A stretch of 64,000 bases of DNA from positions 376,161-440,160 of the forward strand of contig CAVQSZ010000010.1 in the NCBI GenBank assembly GCA_963716115.1, read 5' to 3'. This document shows positions 1 to 9,635 of the stretch, one piece after another; positions within the stretch are counted from its first letter, which is position 1, and the number at the start of each line of letters is the position of its first letter. Made by a program: the position numbers and the translations under genes. The notes beneath the pieces are model-generated. The model was not told the origin of the DNA, ran no database searches, and was given only the letters and a program-made list of their open reading frames with translations. This DNA comes from AP-15 sp963716115. GTDB taxonomy: Bacteria > Pseudomonadota > Alphaproteobacteria > ATCC43930 > CGMCC-115725.

Positions 1-71
1 ACGCCGACAGCAAGAAAAGAAAGGCCGAACCCCAACGCAACATGTCATATGTTCCCAAGCTTTGACCACGA
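1..71. other. Left edge with lacZ-alpha-like sequence
   Basis: No gene is seen here. Positions 62-80 read tgaccacgattacgccaag, which differs by one base from the start of the lacZ-alpha coding region of common cloning vectors, and a HindIII site (aagctt) lies just before it at about 57-62. This may be a cloning-vector junction or chance. It matters because the stop codon of the adjacent minus-strand gene lies within this stretch. Confidence 0.35.
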
Positions 72-2498
72 TTACGCCAAGTCCCGCCGTCGACGACGGC
101 GCTCGGCGATGGCGAGCAGAGCCGCGCAGAGGCCGGCGACAACCAACATCGCCACCGATATTATCGCCGAATAATACCGCACCGGCGTCGTGACCGGCGA
201 GATGTCGATGTCGCTGACACCAGCCTCGATCGGCACAACGATCAGGTTCAACGCCCCGCGGAGCGGCGCTGCGACGACCCCGTTGATCCGCACCTGATTG
301 CCCGGGTACCAGGGATGCGACAGCTGCGCATAGCCGCGGCCGCTCGCCGTGACCCGCATCTTCACGTCCTGGAGCGAGACCTGGTAGCGGTCGAGCGTCG
401 CCCGCCAGGCGCCGCCCGCGGCCGGCGGCGAGCCTTCGGCCGCGATGTCGCGGACCGGTAGGGCCGCCGCCAGGCGGGACGCCCAGTCGATGCCGGCGTC
501 GCTCAGATAGCGATTGAGGAAGTCCTCGATGCCCGCCACCTGCGCCGGCGGGGAGCCTTTGAAGGCCTCGGCCCAGAGCATGGGCTTGTCGAGCCCCGCG
601 CGCGGGGCCAGGGCGACGAGGCGGCGGCTGAAGAGGACGGGGCTGGCGTCGGCGATATGGATGACCCGCCCGAGCGGCCCCTCCTCGCTGGCCTGGACGA
701 AGCGGTCGGGGCAACCGGCCGACGACGGCGTGAAGCAGATGATGCGAGTGACGTTGAGCAGGCGCAGCAGCGCCAGCGCCGACGCGCCGACCCGCCCGTC
801 ACGACGGAGGTCCTGCGCGGCCATCTCGACGATGGTCTCGGCGTAGTTATGGACGCGGGTCGCCGCCATGTTGTGATGGCCGGCGACGCGTTGCGCCATG
901 GCGTAGGCGCTGAGCGGCCCCGCCCCGGGCCCGATATCGGGCTCGAACGAGCCGTCCCGCGCCAAATCGATTTCGGCGAACCGCTCCTCGGGGGCGACCC
1001 GCGCGAGATAGCGGCCGGCCTCGACCAGAAACCCCTTGTCGCTGCGCGCCACCGGCTGCACCGAGGTGCTGGCCACATCGAGGATCAGGGCGATCGCCAC
1101 GGCGAGCGGCAGGCGCGATCCCCGGCGCGCGCGCAGCGCCAGCCATTCGAGCCCAAGGGCGGCGAGGATGGCGGTGAAGAACAGGATGAAGATGATGTCG
1201 CGGACAACCGGCGTGTAGAGAAAAAAGCCGAGCGCCAGCCCCGGGGCGACCGCCCATGCCAAACGCCGGCGATCCGGCCCCAGCCGGCCGCGCCACGCCG
1301 ACACGCCGCCGACGATCGCCAGCCCGGTCAGCACGATCCCCAGATAGGCCCAATAATCGATCCCCCAAGTCGTGCGCCAGCTGCGCCAGACGACGAGTTG
1401 CGAGAGCCGCCGCCATGTCGGCAGGTGAAATCGAAAAAAGCCGGAGCCGGGCTCGATCATCACCCAATCGGCTTCGACGATGATCGGCGCGACGGCGACC
1501 AGTGCTATGCCGACGCCGATGATCCCGGCGCTCGCGAGCGCCCACAGCCGGCGCCGGTCCCAACGGCCGAGCGCCAGGCTCGCGGCTCCGAACAACCCGA
1601 GATAGAGGCCTGCGAACAGGGCGTGCGGCTGATGGTTGAGGATCAGGGCGCCGACGGAGAGCGCGAAGATCAGCCAATCGCGCCACAGCGCGCCGACCCG
1701 GCGCATGATCCCTTCGGCGGCGTAGAACGCCGATACCAGGAAAACGATCGTAAAGGCCTGGGGGAAGACGCCGAGATAGAGAAAGAGGTGCAGGATGGCG
1801 AACGACCCGGCAAAGCCGATCGCCGCCAGCATCGCCGCAACCCTGCCGACGCCGAGCCGCAGCAGCAGCGCGTAGAAAACCCAGCCCGCGGCGAGATGAG
1901 CGGCAAAGAGCAGGATCTTCGCGGTGGCGACCGGGTCGCGCACGAGAACGTCGAGGGAGCCGCCGACGACGTAGAGGAGCGGGCCGGTAAAGCCGAGAAG
2001 CGGGCTGCCGAGATAGTCGAAATTGGTCCATTGCGGCAAGCCGCCGGCGAGGAGGCCTTCGCGCACCTCGAGAAAGCGGGCGATGTGCGAGCCGGTGTCG
2101 CCGCCGAGAAGGAGGCCCGGGAACAGGTAGGCCTGGCCAAGCCAGGCGACGACGATCGTCAGCAGCGCGAAAGCCTGGCCGGGCGTCGCCGCGAGCAGGA
2201 AGCCGGAAAGCGCGCGGCGCCGGCGTTCGAGCCGGATCAGCAATAAGAGCGCCGCCGCGCTCAGGAGGGCGAGCGCCGCATCGACCGGCCCCAGCGACGC
2301 CCAGAGGCTCGACAGGCCGAACGGCCGCCTCTCATCGTAGGCGATGACGGCGGCGTTCTTGACCCGTTCGAGCGTGTAGAGCGTGGACGCCGCCGAGGCG
2401 AGCGCCAGGAAGAGCACGCCGAGGACGGCGTCCCAGCCGCGCCCGGCGCCGAGCGTCGATCGCGCCGCCGTCTCGCCGCGCTGCGTCTGATCGCCCAT
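72..2498 (-). CDS. Large polytopic membrane protein, GT-C-like
   Basis: This 808-residue protein has many hydrophobic segments in its first 480 residues (for example about 24-42, 70-90, 115-135 and 190-215). A soluble domain of about 300 residues follows, with one last transmembrane helix near 780-800. An acidic GGDTGSH motif near residue 133 follows an early membrane segment, as in GT-C type glycosyltransferases and the membrane proteins annotated as 6-pyruvoyl-tetrahydropterin-synthase related. I infer a role in glycan transfer or export at the inner membrane, because it is the last gene of the exosortase/polysaccharide locus. The C-terminus is arginine-rich and stops in sequence that resembles cloning vector, so the true end may be missing. 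The exact activity is unknown. Confidence 0.6.
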   Translation of the reverse strand: MGDQTQRGETAARSTLGAGRGWDAVLGVLFLALASAASTLYTLERVKNAAVIAYDERRPFGLSSLWASLGPVDAALALLSAAALLLLIRLERRRRALSGFLLAATPGQAFALLTIVVAWLGQAYLFPGLLLGGDTGSHIARFLEVREGLLAGGLPQWTNFDYLGSPLLGFTGPLLYVVGGSLDVLVRDPVATAKILLFAAHLAAGWVFYALLLRLGVGRVAAMLAAIGFAGSFAILHLFLYLGVFPQAFTIVFLVSAFYAAEGIMRRVGALWRDWLIFALSVGALILNHQPHALFAGLYLGLFGAASLALGRWDRRRLWALASAGIIGVGIALVAVAPIIVEADWVMIEPGSGFFRFHLPTWRRLSQLVVWRSWRTTWGIDYWAYLGIVLTGLAIVGGVSAWRGRLGPDRRRLAWAVAPGLALGFFLYTPVVRDIIFILFFTAILAALGLEWLALRARRGSRLPLAVAIALILDVASTSVQPVARSDKGFLVEAGRYLARVAPEERFAEIDLARDGSFEPDIGPGAGPLSAYAMAQRVAGHHNMAATRVHNYAETIVEMAAQDLRRDGRVGASALALLRLLNVTRIICFTPSSAGCPDRFVQASEEGPLGRVIHIADASPVLFSRRLVALAPRAGLDKPMLWAEAFKGSPPAQVAGIEDFLNRYLSDAGIDWASRLAAALPVRDIAAEGSPPAAGGAWRATLDRYQVSLQDVKMRVTASGRGYAQLSHPWYPGNQVRINGVVAAPLRGALNLIVVPIEAGVSDIDISPVTTPVRYYSAIISVAMLVVAGLCAALLAIAERRRRRRDLA

Positions 2499-2627
2499 AT
2501 CCGCGTCCCGCTCCCGGCTGGCGCCGGCTTCAGGCGAGGACGGGGGCGGCAGCCGTCACGCCATCCCGAGCCAAGGGCGACGGCCGGGCGGCTCGGCTGT
2601 CACTCTCCGCCCGCGGCCGACGGCGCC

Positions 2628-3977
2628 TCATATGGTCGGCCACGGGCTCAGCGCGCCGTTCGGCCGGGCGACCTCGATCACTCCCTTGCCGACCGCGGCC
2701 TTGCTGGTCGCAAGCTCGGCGGCGACCACCCGGCGCGCCGCCGCGGCGATCAGCACCACGGCGAAGAACCCGTCATACATCGCCAGGGTCACGAAGGTGC
2801 CGCCGACGCAAAACCCGACCAGCGACACCTGCAGCATCCGCCCGAGATTGTTCGCCCACAGCAGATCCGGGCTGCTCTTCGACCGCCGAACCAGCCACTG
2901 CGCATCCGTGGCGGCGCTGACCAGGATGGCGATGAAGATCGCCAATCCGACAAAGCCGTGCTCGCCGAGCATCTGGAACCAGATGCTGTGCGGGGCGCGC
3001 GGCTTGCTCAGCCGAAGCAGGCCGCTGTCGGCGAGCTCCCGGTTCGCCGAGGCCGGGTCGTAAGACCAATGGAACCCGCCGCCGGTGATCGGGTGCTTCA
3101 ACGCCATGGCCCAGGAAAGCTGCCACAGATAGAGCCGGCTTTCGGCCGACTCATCCTGCTGATAGGTCTCGATCGTCGACATCCGATCGAACCATTTCGC
3201 CGGCGCGAAGCTGAACACCGTGAGGCCGGCGGCCAGCATCAATATCGTCATCCAGAATTTCATGCGGGAGCGCAGCCACAGCATCGCTCCCATCGCCGAC
3301 ATCGCCAGCAGGGCGCCGCGCGAATAGGTGAAGACGTCGCCGAGAAACGTCAGCCCGATCAGCGCCAGCATCGGCCATTTGAAGCTCGGGTAGACGTGGC
3401 GGTAGCGCTCCCACAGATAGAAGAGCAGCGGCAGGACCATCGTCAGGGCGACGCCCAAATGGTTGTTGTCGCCGATCTGAGAATCGGCCGGCCCCAGAAC
3501 CTGGAAGGAGCCGCCGGTCAACAGCGAGAACAGGCCGCCCTTTATGCCGAAGAAGGCGATCGAGAGGACGCAGACGAGGATCAGCTGATCGAGCCGTTCG
3601 CGCGTGGTGGCGAGCATGTAGGCCACCAGCGTCATCAGCAGCATCTTTTCCGCCGCCAGCCAGATTTCGTAGATCGTGAGCCTGGGCGCAGTCCCGAAAA
3701 CCGAGGTGACCGATATCCAGACCATCAGCAGCAGCAGCAGCACCGTCGTTTTGCCGCCGGGCGGCAATTTCGGCTCGCGCGGCGACAGCGTGCACGACAC
3801 GATCGTGGCGATCGCGATGATCAGGGCGTAGGGGATCGATGAGAACGCGCCCCAGGAAAGCTGCTGCGGGTTCATCAGCGAAATCCAGAACCACACCAGG
3901 ATCCCGATGAAGGGGCTCTTGAAGAATACCAACGGCACCAGGCTGAAGAAGACAACGAACAGCAGCAATCCGCGCAC
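2628..3977 (-). CDS. Exosortase A-associated O-antigen-ligase-like protein
   Basis: The 449-residue protein has about ten to twelve transmembrane segments and a large periplasmic loop (about 260-330) between late helices, the topology of the Wzy/WaaL O-antigen ligase superfamily. Its N-terminus, with FWISLMNPQQLSWG near residues 31-44, matches the putative O-glycosylation ligase family found next to exosortase A. It would polymerise or transfer polysaccharide at the periplasmic face, either to lipid carrier or to protein. The start is GTG at 3977 with a GGAG sequence about six bases upstream. The gene lies 129 bp after the membrane-protein gene start and 484 bp from the amidotransferase gene, so it may have its own promoter. 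Confidence 0.75.
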   Translation of the reverse strand: MRGLLLFVVFFSLVPLVFFKSPFIGILVWFWISLMNPQQLSWGAFSSIPYALIIAIATIVSCTLSPREPKLPPGGKTTVLLLLLMVWISVTSVFGTAPRLTIYEIWLAAEKMLLMTLVAYMLATTRERLDQLILVCVLSIAFFGIKGGLFSLLTGGSFQVLGPADSQIGDNNHLGVALTMVLPLLFYLWERYRHVYPSFKWPMLALIGLTFLGDVFTYSRGALLAMSAMGAMLWLRSRMKFWMTILMLAAGLTVFSFAPAKWFDRMSTIETYQQDESAESRLYLWQLSWAMALKHPITGGGFHWSYDPASANRELADSGLLRLSKPRAPHSIWFQMLGEHGFVGLAIFIAILVSAATDAQWLVRRSKSSPDLLWANNLGRMLQVSLVGFCVGGTFVTLAMYDGFFAVVLIAAAARRVVAAELATSKAAVGKGVIEVARPNGALSPWPTI

Positions 3978-4461
3978 GGCAGTCTCCGCGAGCTAATCGG
4001 TATTATTTTTGGCCGATGGCGGAAGGCGGCTCACGCCTTGCTCCGGGCAATATGGGCGGGGAGCGCCTGCTGCTGCGGCGCCGCGCCGGCAAAGCCTGTA
4101 GCCCCCTTGCCGCCAATGCATCGCAAAGAGAAATCTGACACGGCCTGCTTCTTTGCTGGGGCTCGGTCGACGAGCGCGGAGACCGGGTCGCGGCGGCTCA
4201 TCTCGAACAGCAATACTATATCACGCTTCCGGCTGTATCGCCACGACATTTTGCGTCGCCGAAGCTCGTCGGCAGGCAGAGAAACCGGCGCCTTCGCCGT
4301 ATTTCAGCTGCAATCTCCTCTCTGTAGCCGTCGCGCGAATTTGCAACGCCGGCAAATAATCCTTTATCGAAGAATGCGCTGCTTGCTTCGTTCGTTCGCC
4401 TGAGCCCGCCAACCCCTGGTCTTGCGTCAGCCCTGGCCTTGCGTCAGCCCGGGCCGCCGCG
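3978..4461. other. Intergenic region, 484 bp
   Basis: No convincing gene is seen. Short open frames on both strands have no recognisable product and no clear ribosome-binding site. The stretch is less GC-rich than its neighbours, for example around 4200-4380, so it may hold a promoter for the ligase gene on the minus strand. I could not identify a specific promoter or a terminator. Confidence 0.4.
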
Positions 4462-6405
4462 TCAGGAGATCGTCCCGAGCGCGGGATCGCGCCGCAGCTC
4501 GGCCGCCGCCGGGGCGTCGTGGACCTCCCGCAGAAACGCCTCGAACATCAAGAGCGTCCACAGGACGGCGCTGTGATCGCGCTCGCCCGATTGATGACGG
4601 TCGAGCAGCCGGCCGACCGCGGCCATCTCGAACAGCCCGGACCGCCGCAAGGTCGGGCCGGTCAGCCGTTCGCGCAACCGCAGGCGCAGCGGGCCGCGAA
4701 ACCACGCGGCGAGCGGCACGACAAAGCCGTGCTTGGGGCGATGCAGGATGTCGCGCGGCAGATAGGGTTCGAGCGCCTGCTTCAGGACGTGCTTGCCCTG
4801 GCCGCCGCGCAGCTTGAGCCGCGGCGGCAGCCGCGCCGCCCATTCGACCAGGGTGTGGTCGAGCAGCGGGACGCGCACCTCGAGCGAGCTGGCCATGCTG
4901 GCCCGATCGACCTTGGTCAGGATGCCGCCCGGCAGATAGGTCTTGAAATCGGCGTACTGCGCCTGCGACAGCGGCTCCTCGCTGCCGCTCAGGGCGATCT
5001 GCCGGCGGATCAGCTCCACGGCGTTGTAGCCTTGCAGCTCGCCGAGCAGGCTCGCGCCGTAGAGCTGCCGGCGAAGGCCGTCGCCGGCGATCGAGACCGA
5101 GTGGAAATAGGCGTCGGCGGTATCGCGCGACAATCCCTCCAAGGTCGATTTGGCGCGCAGCGGCCGCGGCGCCCAATCGAGCTTGGGGTAGAGCGCGCCG
5201 ATCAATCCGAACAGCGGGCCGCGCACGCCTCCCGGCAGCATCCGGCGCACCCGCTCCTCGGCGCAATGCCAGCGATAGCGCCGATAGCCGCCGAACACCT
5301 CGTCGCCGCCGTCTCCCGACAACGCGACCGTGACGCTCTCGCGCGCCATCGCGCAAACCCGCAAGGTCGGCAGCGCCGAGCTGTCGCCGAACGGCTCGTC
5401 GTAGATGGTCGCCAGGCGGTCGAGCAGATCGAACGAATCGGGATCGACGGTCTTGACATGATGCTCGGTGCGGTAGCGCCGGGCCACCACCCCGGCATGA
5501 GCCGATTCGTCCCAACCCTTCTTGCCGAACGCGATCGAGAAGGTCTTGGCCGGCTCCGCGCCCTCGCCCGCCATCATCGCCACGATCGCGCTCGAATCGA
5601 CGCCGCCCGACAAGAAGGCGCCGAGCGGCACATCGGCGATCATCCGCATCCGCACCGAACGGCGCAGGCGGACGATCAGCTCCTCGGCCGCCTCCTCGGC
5701 CGCCATCGCGCGGCCGTCGGCGAACCGGACATCCCAGTAGGGGCGCGGCGGCGGCATCGGCTCGCCGCGGCGGACGAGCAGGCAATGCGCCGGGGCGAGC
5801 TTTTTGACGTCCAGATAGATCGACCGCGGGTCGGGCACATAACCGAACGCGAAGAACTCCTCGATCGCCTGTGGGTCGAGCCGACGTTCGACTTCGGGGC
5901 AGCACAGGATCGACTTCAGCTCGGATGCGAACAGCAATCTCCCGTCGCCGAGCGCGGCATAGTAGAGCGGCTTTTCGCCGAGCCGGTCGCGCGCCAGGAA
6001 CAGCGCGCCGCGGCGCTCGTCCCACAGGGCGAAGGCGAACATGCCGTTGAACCGGTCGAGGCAGCCCTCGCCCCACTCTTCCCAGGCATGGACGATAACC
6101 TCGGTGTCGCAGCGGGTGCGAAAGACGTGGCCGAGCGCCGACAGCTCCTTCATCAGCGGTTGGAAGTTGTAGATTTCGCCGTTGAAGACAACGCAGACGG
6201 TCCCGTCCTCGTTGAACAGCGGCTGGTCGCCGCCGGCAAGATCGACGATGGCGAGCCGGCGAAACCCGAGGCCGACCCCGGGGGCGACATGGAAGCCGTC
6301 GGCGTCGGGGCCGCGGTGGCCGAGGATTGCGGTCATCCGGCCCAGCAGGCGGCGGTCGACCTCGCCGCCGCCGCGGCGGTCGAAAATCCCGGCTATGCCG
6401 CACAT
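4462..6405 (-). CDS. XrtA-system amidotransferase, asparagine synthase type
   Basis: This 647-residue protein starts MCGIAGIF, exposing the Cys2 nucleophile of class II glutamine amidotransferases after Met removal. The glutaminase domain spans about 2-200, with RGPDADG at 31-37 and NGEIYN at 75-80. A C-terminal synthetase domain carries the ATP-pyrophosphatase loop SGGVDSS at 266-272. It matches the exosortase A-associated amidotransferase group, thought to amidate a sugar or other component of the exopolysaccharide rather than make asparagine. I chose the ATG at 6405 because it creates the catalytic Cys2, although the frame stays open further upstream. It overlaps the upstream gene's stop codon by 13 bases, suggesting translational coupling. 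Confidence 0.85.
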   Translation of the reverse strand: MCGIAGIFDRRGGGEVDRRLLGRMTAILGHRGPDADGFHVAPGVGLGFRRLAIVDLAGGDQPLFNEDGTVCVVFNGEIYNFQPLMKELSALGHVFRTRCDTEVIVHAWEEWGEGCLDRFNGMFAFALWDERRGALFLARDRLGEKPLYYAALGDGRLLFASELKSILCCPEVERRLDPQAIEEFFAFGYVPDPRSIYLDVKKLAPAHCLLVRRGEPMPPPRPYWDVRFADGRAMAAEEAAEELIVRLRRSVRMRMIADVPLGAFLSGGVDSSAIVAMMAGEGAEPAKTFSIAFGKKGWDESAHAGVVARRYRTEHHVKTVDPDSFDLLDRLATIYDEPFGDSSALPTLRVCAMARESVTVALSGDGGDEVFGGYRRYRWHCAEERVRRMLPGGVRGPLFGLIGALYPKLDWAPRPLRAKSTLEGLSRDTADAYFHSVSIAGDGLRRQLYGASLLGELQGYNAVELIRRQIALSGSEEPLSQAQYADFKTYLPGGILTKVDRASMASSLEVRVPLLDHTLVEWAARLPPRLKLRGGQGKHVLKQALEPYLPRDILHRPKHGFVVPLAAWFRGPLRLRLRERLTGPTLRRSGLFEMAAVGRLLDRHQSGERDHSAVLWTLLMFEAFLREVHDAPAAAELRRDPALGTIS

Positions 6406-8183
6406 TGCAGCCGGCCCGGCCCCGGGGCATTGTCGAAATCGACGCGAATCCGGCCGTCGAATTGCCGGATCAGGTATTCCAGGCTCAAGATCCGCGCCAG
6501 TTGCGCCGGGTCGGCGACCCGGTCGAGCTGAAACAGCGCGCTCATCGCCTGCACCCCGCCCGGCAGCGCCGCCTCGCGATACGCCTTGCGCAGATATTCC
6601 GGCCGCTCGCCGGCGCCGCGGCGGGCGCGCTGCTTGACGCGGTAGGAGAACCGGCGCAGCCAGGGCGGGCGAACATAGGTTGCGTAGTCGGAAAGCCGAC
6701 GCGCGAGCGAGGGCGAGCCGCTGAAATCGTGGCCGTAGATCGAGCGGTACCGAGCCAGCTTCGGGTCGGCGCGGCGGATCAGCTCGGCCTCGTACGCGCC
6801 GTGATTCTTCCAGCCGACCGGGATGACGCTGGCGTGCTCGGTGACCCGCCGCTCCAAAAACGGCAACGCCACATAGCCGTAGGTGTTGTTGATGCTGTTG
6901 GCTTTCCCGTCCCAGGCCCGGCATCGAAAATTATGATAGAGCCACTCGATCAGCGGCCGCGGCAGGGGCTCGCGCGCATCGCCGATCAGGCGCGAGAGCT
7001 TGTCCTCGAGCGACCGGTAATAGGCGCTCTCGTCGAATTCGCCGGTGCAGCTCGCCGGGTCGAATTGGCTGTAGAACGACCACAGCAGCTCGCGCCGGCT
7101 GTAGCTGCGGTCGGGAAGATAGAAGAAGTTTCGGAAGATTTCGCCGCCGCCGCCGTTCAGGACGATTGCGTTGCCGCTGACCCGGCTCGCGCGCTGATCG
7201 AGCTCGGCGCCGTTGTCGAAGATGCCGCCCCAGCCATAGCCGTCATTGGCCAGGAAGTTGTCGTGCGCGACCGCAGCGAATTCTTCGGGCCTGACATCGC
7301 GGTGCTTGTCCTTGTCGACGACTTCAAGCGTAAATCCTTCGCCCTGCGCGATCAGACGCGCCAGCGCCACGTCCTTGTCGCCGCGCGGGCCATAGACATA
7401 GACGCGCGGGCGCACGCCGTGGCGGCGCAGCATCCCCAGGATCAGGCGCGAATCATATCCGCCGGAGAGCGCGCAGGTCACCCGATCGCCGAAATTCTTC
7501 GCCACCGCCCCGAAATACCCGTCGAGGAGCCGCATGCTCTCGACGACCGTCGCCTCGTAAGGCCCGCGGGTCGGCTCCGCCGGCGTCGGCGGCGGGTGCG
7601 TCAAAATTTCCAGCCCTCGCGGCCGCACCGCGATCGTGCCGTTGACCGGAGGCAGGATCACCTCGTCGAACAGGGTGGCGTCGCCGGACACCACCCCATT
7701 GAAGACGTACTCGCAGGTGCTCTGCCTGCCCAACGTCACCCGATCGAGGATTGCGGCGACCGCCAGAAACGACGACGAGGCGATCTGCCCGGCGCGGTCG
7801 CAGAAGATATGGAAGCCGCCAAAGCTGTCGGGGACGATTGCGGTTTCGCCGGCCTTGCGCAGAACCACGGCGTAGTGGCCCATCGCCCGCGCGCGCGGCC
7901 CCGGCGACCCGCCGTAATCGCGGTAGAAGGCGACGGCCGCTTCTTTTCCGACCTTGTCGTCGTAAATCAACGTGCCGCAGGCGAAGGCGAAATCGCCATT
8001 CGGGAATTGCTCGAACGCGGGCTCGCCGGCCTGGCGCTTGGGGAACAGCGCCAGAACATAATTCTCCCCGCGCACGATGCGCGACAAGGTCAGCCCGGCC
8101 GCGGCAAAAGCGCCGACCGCGGCCGCCTGCATCGCGGAGCGGTCCTCGCCGGGAACCGTATGGAGCAGGACAAAGCCACCCAT
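6393..8183 (-). CDS. Asparagine-synthase-like protein without Cys2
   Basis: The 596-residue protein has a degenerate N-terminal glutaminase-like domain (about 1-200). It begins MGGFVLL rather than MCGI, so the nucleophilic cysteine is absent. It keeps a synthetase domain with SGGYDSR at 240-246, equivalent to the ATP-pyrophosphatase loop. It may activate a carboxylate with ATP and use free ammonia or another amine. Its 3' end overlaps the start of the Cys2-containing amidotransferase gene by 13 bases, and its start is 18 bases from the end of a glycosyltransferase gene. A role in modifying the locus polysaccharide is inferred from this context. Confidence 0.7.
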   Translation of the reverse strand: MGGFVLLHTVPGEDRSAMQAAAVGAFAAAGLTLSRIVRGENYVLALFPKRQAGEPAFEQFPNGDFAFACGTLIYDDKVGKEAAVAFYRDYGGSPGPRARAMGHYAVVLRKAGETAIVPDSFGGFHIFCDRAGQIASSSFLAVAAILDRVTLGRQSTCEYVFNGVVSGDATLFDEVILPPVNGTIAVRPRGLEILTHPPPTPAEPTRGPYEATVVESMRLLDGYFGAVAKNFGDRVTCALSGGYDSRLILGMLRRHGVRPRVYVYGPRGDKDVALARLIAQGEGFTLEVVDKDKHRDVRPEEFAAVAHDNFLANDGYGWGGIFDNGAELDQRASRVSGNAIVLNGGGGEIFRNFFYLPDRSYSRRELLWSFYSQFDPASCTGEFDESAYYRSLEDKLSRLIGDAREPLPRPLIEWLYHNFRCRAWDGKANSINNTYGYVALPFLERRVTEHASVIPVGWKNHGAYEAELIRRADPKLARYRSIYGHDFSGSPSLARRLSDYATYVRPPWLRRFSYRVKQRARRGAGERPEYLRKAYREAALPGGVQAMSALFQLDRVADPAQLARILSLEYLIRQFDGRIRVDFDNAPGPGRLQCAA

Positions 8184-8201
8184 TCGCCAGCGCGTCCCGC
8201 C

Positions 8202-9353
8202 TCAGCGCACCCGGCCCAGGGCGAAGACCGCCTCGTATTCGGCAAACATTCTTTCCTGTGGAAATTCCGCCGCCACCCGCGCCCGGTTTGCTCGTCCGAG
8301 CGCCTCGCGTCTCGCCGGATCGCGCAGCAGCCGGGCGATCGCCTCCGAAAAGGCCGGGCCATCGTCGCGCGGAACAATGAACGGCCGGTTGTCCTCGCAC
8401 ACGACGCCCTTCACGTCGCCGACGTCGACCGCGGCGACGGCGCGGCTGGCGGCCATCGCCTCCAGCAGCGCGATCGGCATCTGCTCGGTGTCGGAGGAGA
8501 GCGCGAAGATGTCGAAGGCGCCGAGCACCGCCTCGGGCCTCACCTGCCCGGCGAAGACGACGCGGTCGGCGACGCCGAGCTCGCGCGCCAGCCGCTCGAG
8601 CGCAGGCCGCTCGCCGCCGTCGCCGGCGATGACGAGGCGCGCCGCGACCGAGACGTCGAGATCGGCGAACGCCCGCAGCAGCCGGCCGATGTTCTTTTCG
8701 GGACGCAGCGGGGCCACCGTGCCGATCACCAATTCGCCGGGCCGGCGGGTGAAGCCGGGCACATTGTCGCGGGGCGGCTCGGCGAAGCGCGCAAGGTCGA
8801 CGCCGTTGGGGACATACGCCACGCGATCGGCCGGCAGCTTCCAGACGCGGCGGGCGAGGTCTTCGAGCCGATGCGAAGGCACCACCAGCCTGGCGCAGCG
8901 CGCCAGCGCCCAGCGGCGAAACAGCACCCGCCGCCGATGCTGCGAATCGGCTTCATCCCGGCCAAAGCCATCTTCGAGATGAACGTGGCGCGCGACCGAC
9001 AGCAGCCGGTTGGCCATCGCCCATTCGATCGCTCCCCAGTTGTAGGTAACCAAAAGGTCGGGCCGCAACCGCCGCAGCGCCAGGGCGCCGTCGAGCATGC
9101 CGCGCAATGCACGTCCCTTGCTGTGGCGCATCGGCAGCAGCATTTTATCGACATCGCCGGCAAAGCGCGAGCCCGCTTCGAAATTGTTGTCGAGCGCGAC
9201 GATCGCGTGGCGAAACCGCCGGCCAAAGTGGTTGATGATGTCGACCATCCGCAAGGGAACGCCGCCGACCCCGAAGCTCCCCACCACGTGCAGCAGGGAC
9301 ATTTGCGAGAGTTGCGAAGGGGGCATGCGGGCGTTTAGGGGGGAAGCTGCCAT
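8202..9353 (-). CDS. Glycosyltransferase, GT4 family
   Basis: The protein has two Rossmann-like domains of the GT-B fold. A glycine-rich GSFGVGGVPLRM near the N-terminus binds acceptor. The C-terminal nucleotide-sugar domain has RPEKNIGRLL, and TEQMPIALLEAM supplies the conserved E-x7-E pair. It would add a sugar to a lipid-linked intermediate at the cytoplasmic membrane. The start is uncertain: the frame opens at a TTG at 9392, and ATG codons occur at 9353, 9326 and 9302 with no obvious Shine-Dalgarno sequence. The domain itself begins near 9302. It faces the plus-strand deacetylase gene across a 282 bp divergent gap. Confidence 0.8.
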   Translation of the reverse strand: MAASPLNARMPPSQLSQMSLLHVVGSFGVGGVPLRMVDIINHFGRRFRHAIVALDNNFEAGSRFAGDVDKMLLPMRHSKGRALRGMLDGALALRRLRPDLLVTYNWGAIEWAMANRLLSVARHVHLEDGFGRDEADSQHRRRVLFRRWALARCARLVVPSHRLEDLARRVWKLPADRVAYVPNGVDLARFAEPPRDNVPGFTRRPGELVIGTVAPLRPEKNIGRLLRAFADLDVSVAARLVIAGDGGERPALERLARELGVADRVVFAGQVRPEAVLGAFDIFALSSDTEQMPIALLEAMAASRAVAAVDVGDVKGVVCEDNRPFIVPRDDGPAFSEAIARLLRDPARREALGRANRARVAAEFPQERMFAEYEAVFALGRVR

Positions 9354-9635
9354 CGTCAGCGCTGCCGGGGTCGGGGTCTGGTTCCGGGCCAAAGCGCGGC
9401 GCGGGCGCAGCGCAGATTAGCCTGGCTGAGTTATCGAATCATTTAGCTCCCCTTGTTTAGGCTCAGAGAACTCAACCAACACCGCCGCCCGCGTCTCTGG
9501 CGCGATCCCCGGAGCTATGCTAAACCTTACCATGAACGCGCCCCGCATCAAGATCGTTCCGCCTTCTATCGTTTGCAAGGTTCGGGTATGGAAGTGACGG
9601 CGGCGACCGAAGTCGACGACAGCAACCGCTAGGGC
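9354..9635. promoter_or_regulatory. Divergent intergenic region
   Basis: This gap separates the minus-strand glycosyltransferase gene from the plus-strand deacetylase gene, so it should hold promoters for both. It is locally AT-richer around 9425-9480. I could not assign individual promoter boxes with confidence. Confidence 0.35.

Noticed and set aside
657..2246. Long plus-strand open frame of 529 codons
   Set aside because: It is rich in Arg, Asp, Gly and Pro, has no recognisable domain and lies opposite the membrane-protein gene, so it is a shadow of GC-rich coding DNA.
4031..4412. Small open frames in the 3978-4461 gap
   Set aside because: No ribosome-binding site, conserved motif or coupling to neighbours is visible.
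6327..9338. Very long plus-strand open frame of about 1000 codons
   Set aside because: It runs opposite three well-recognised genes and has low-complexity composition without domains.
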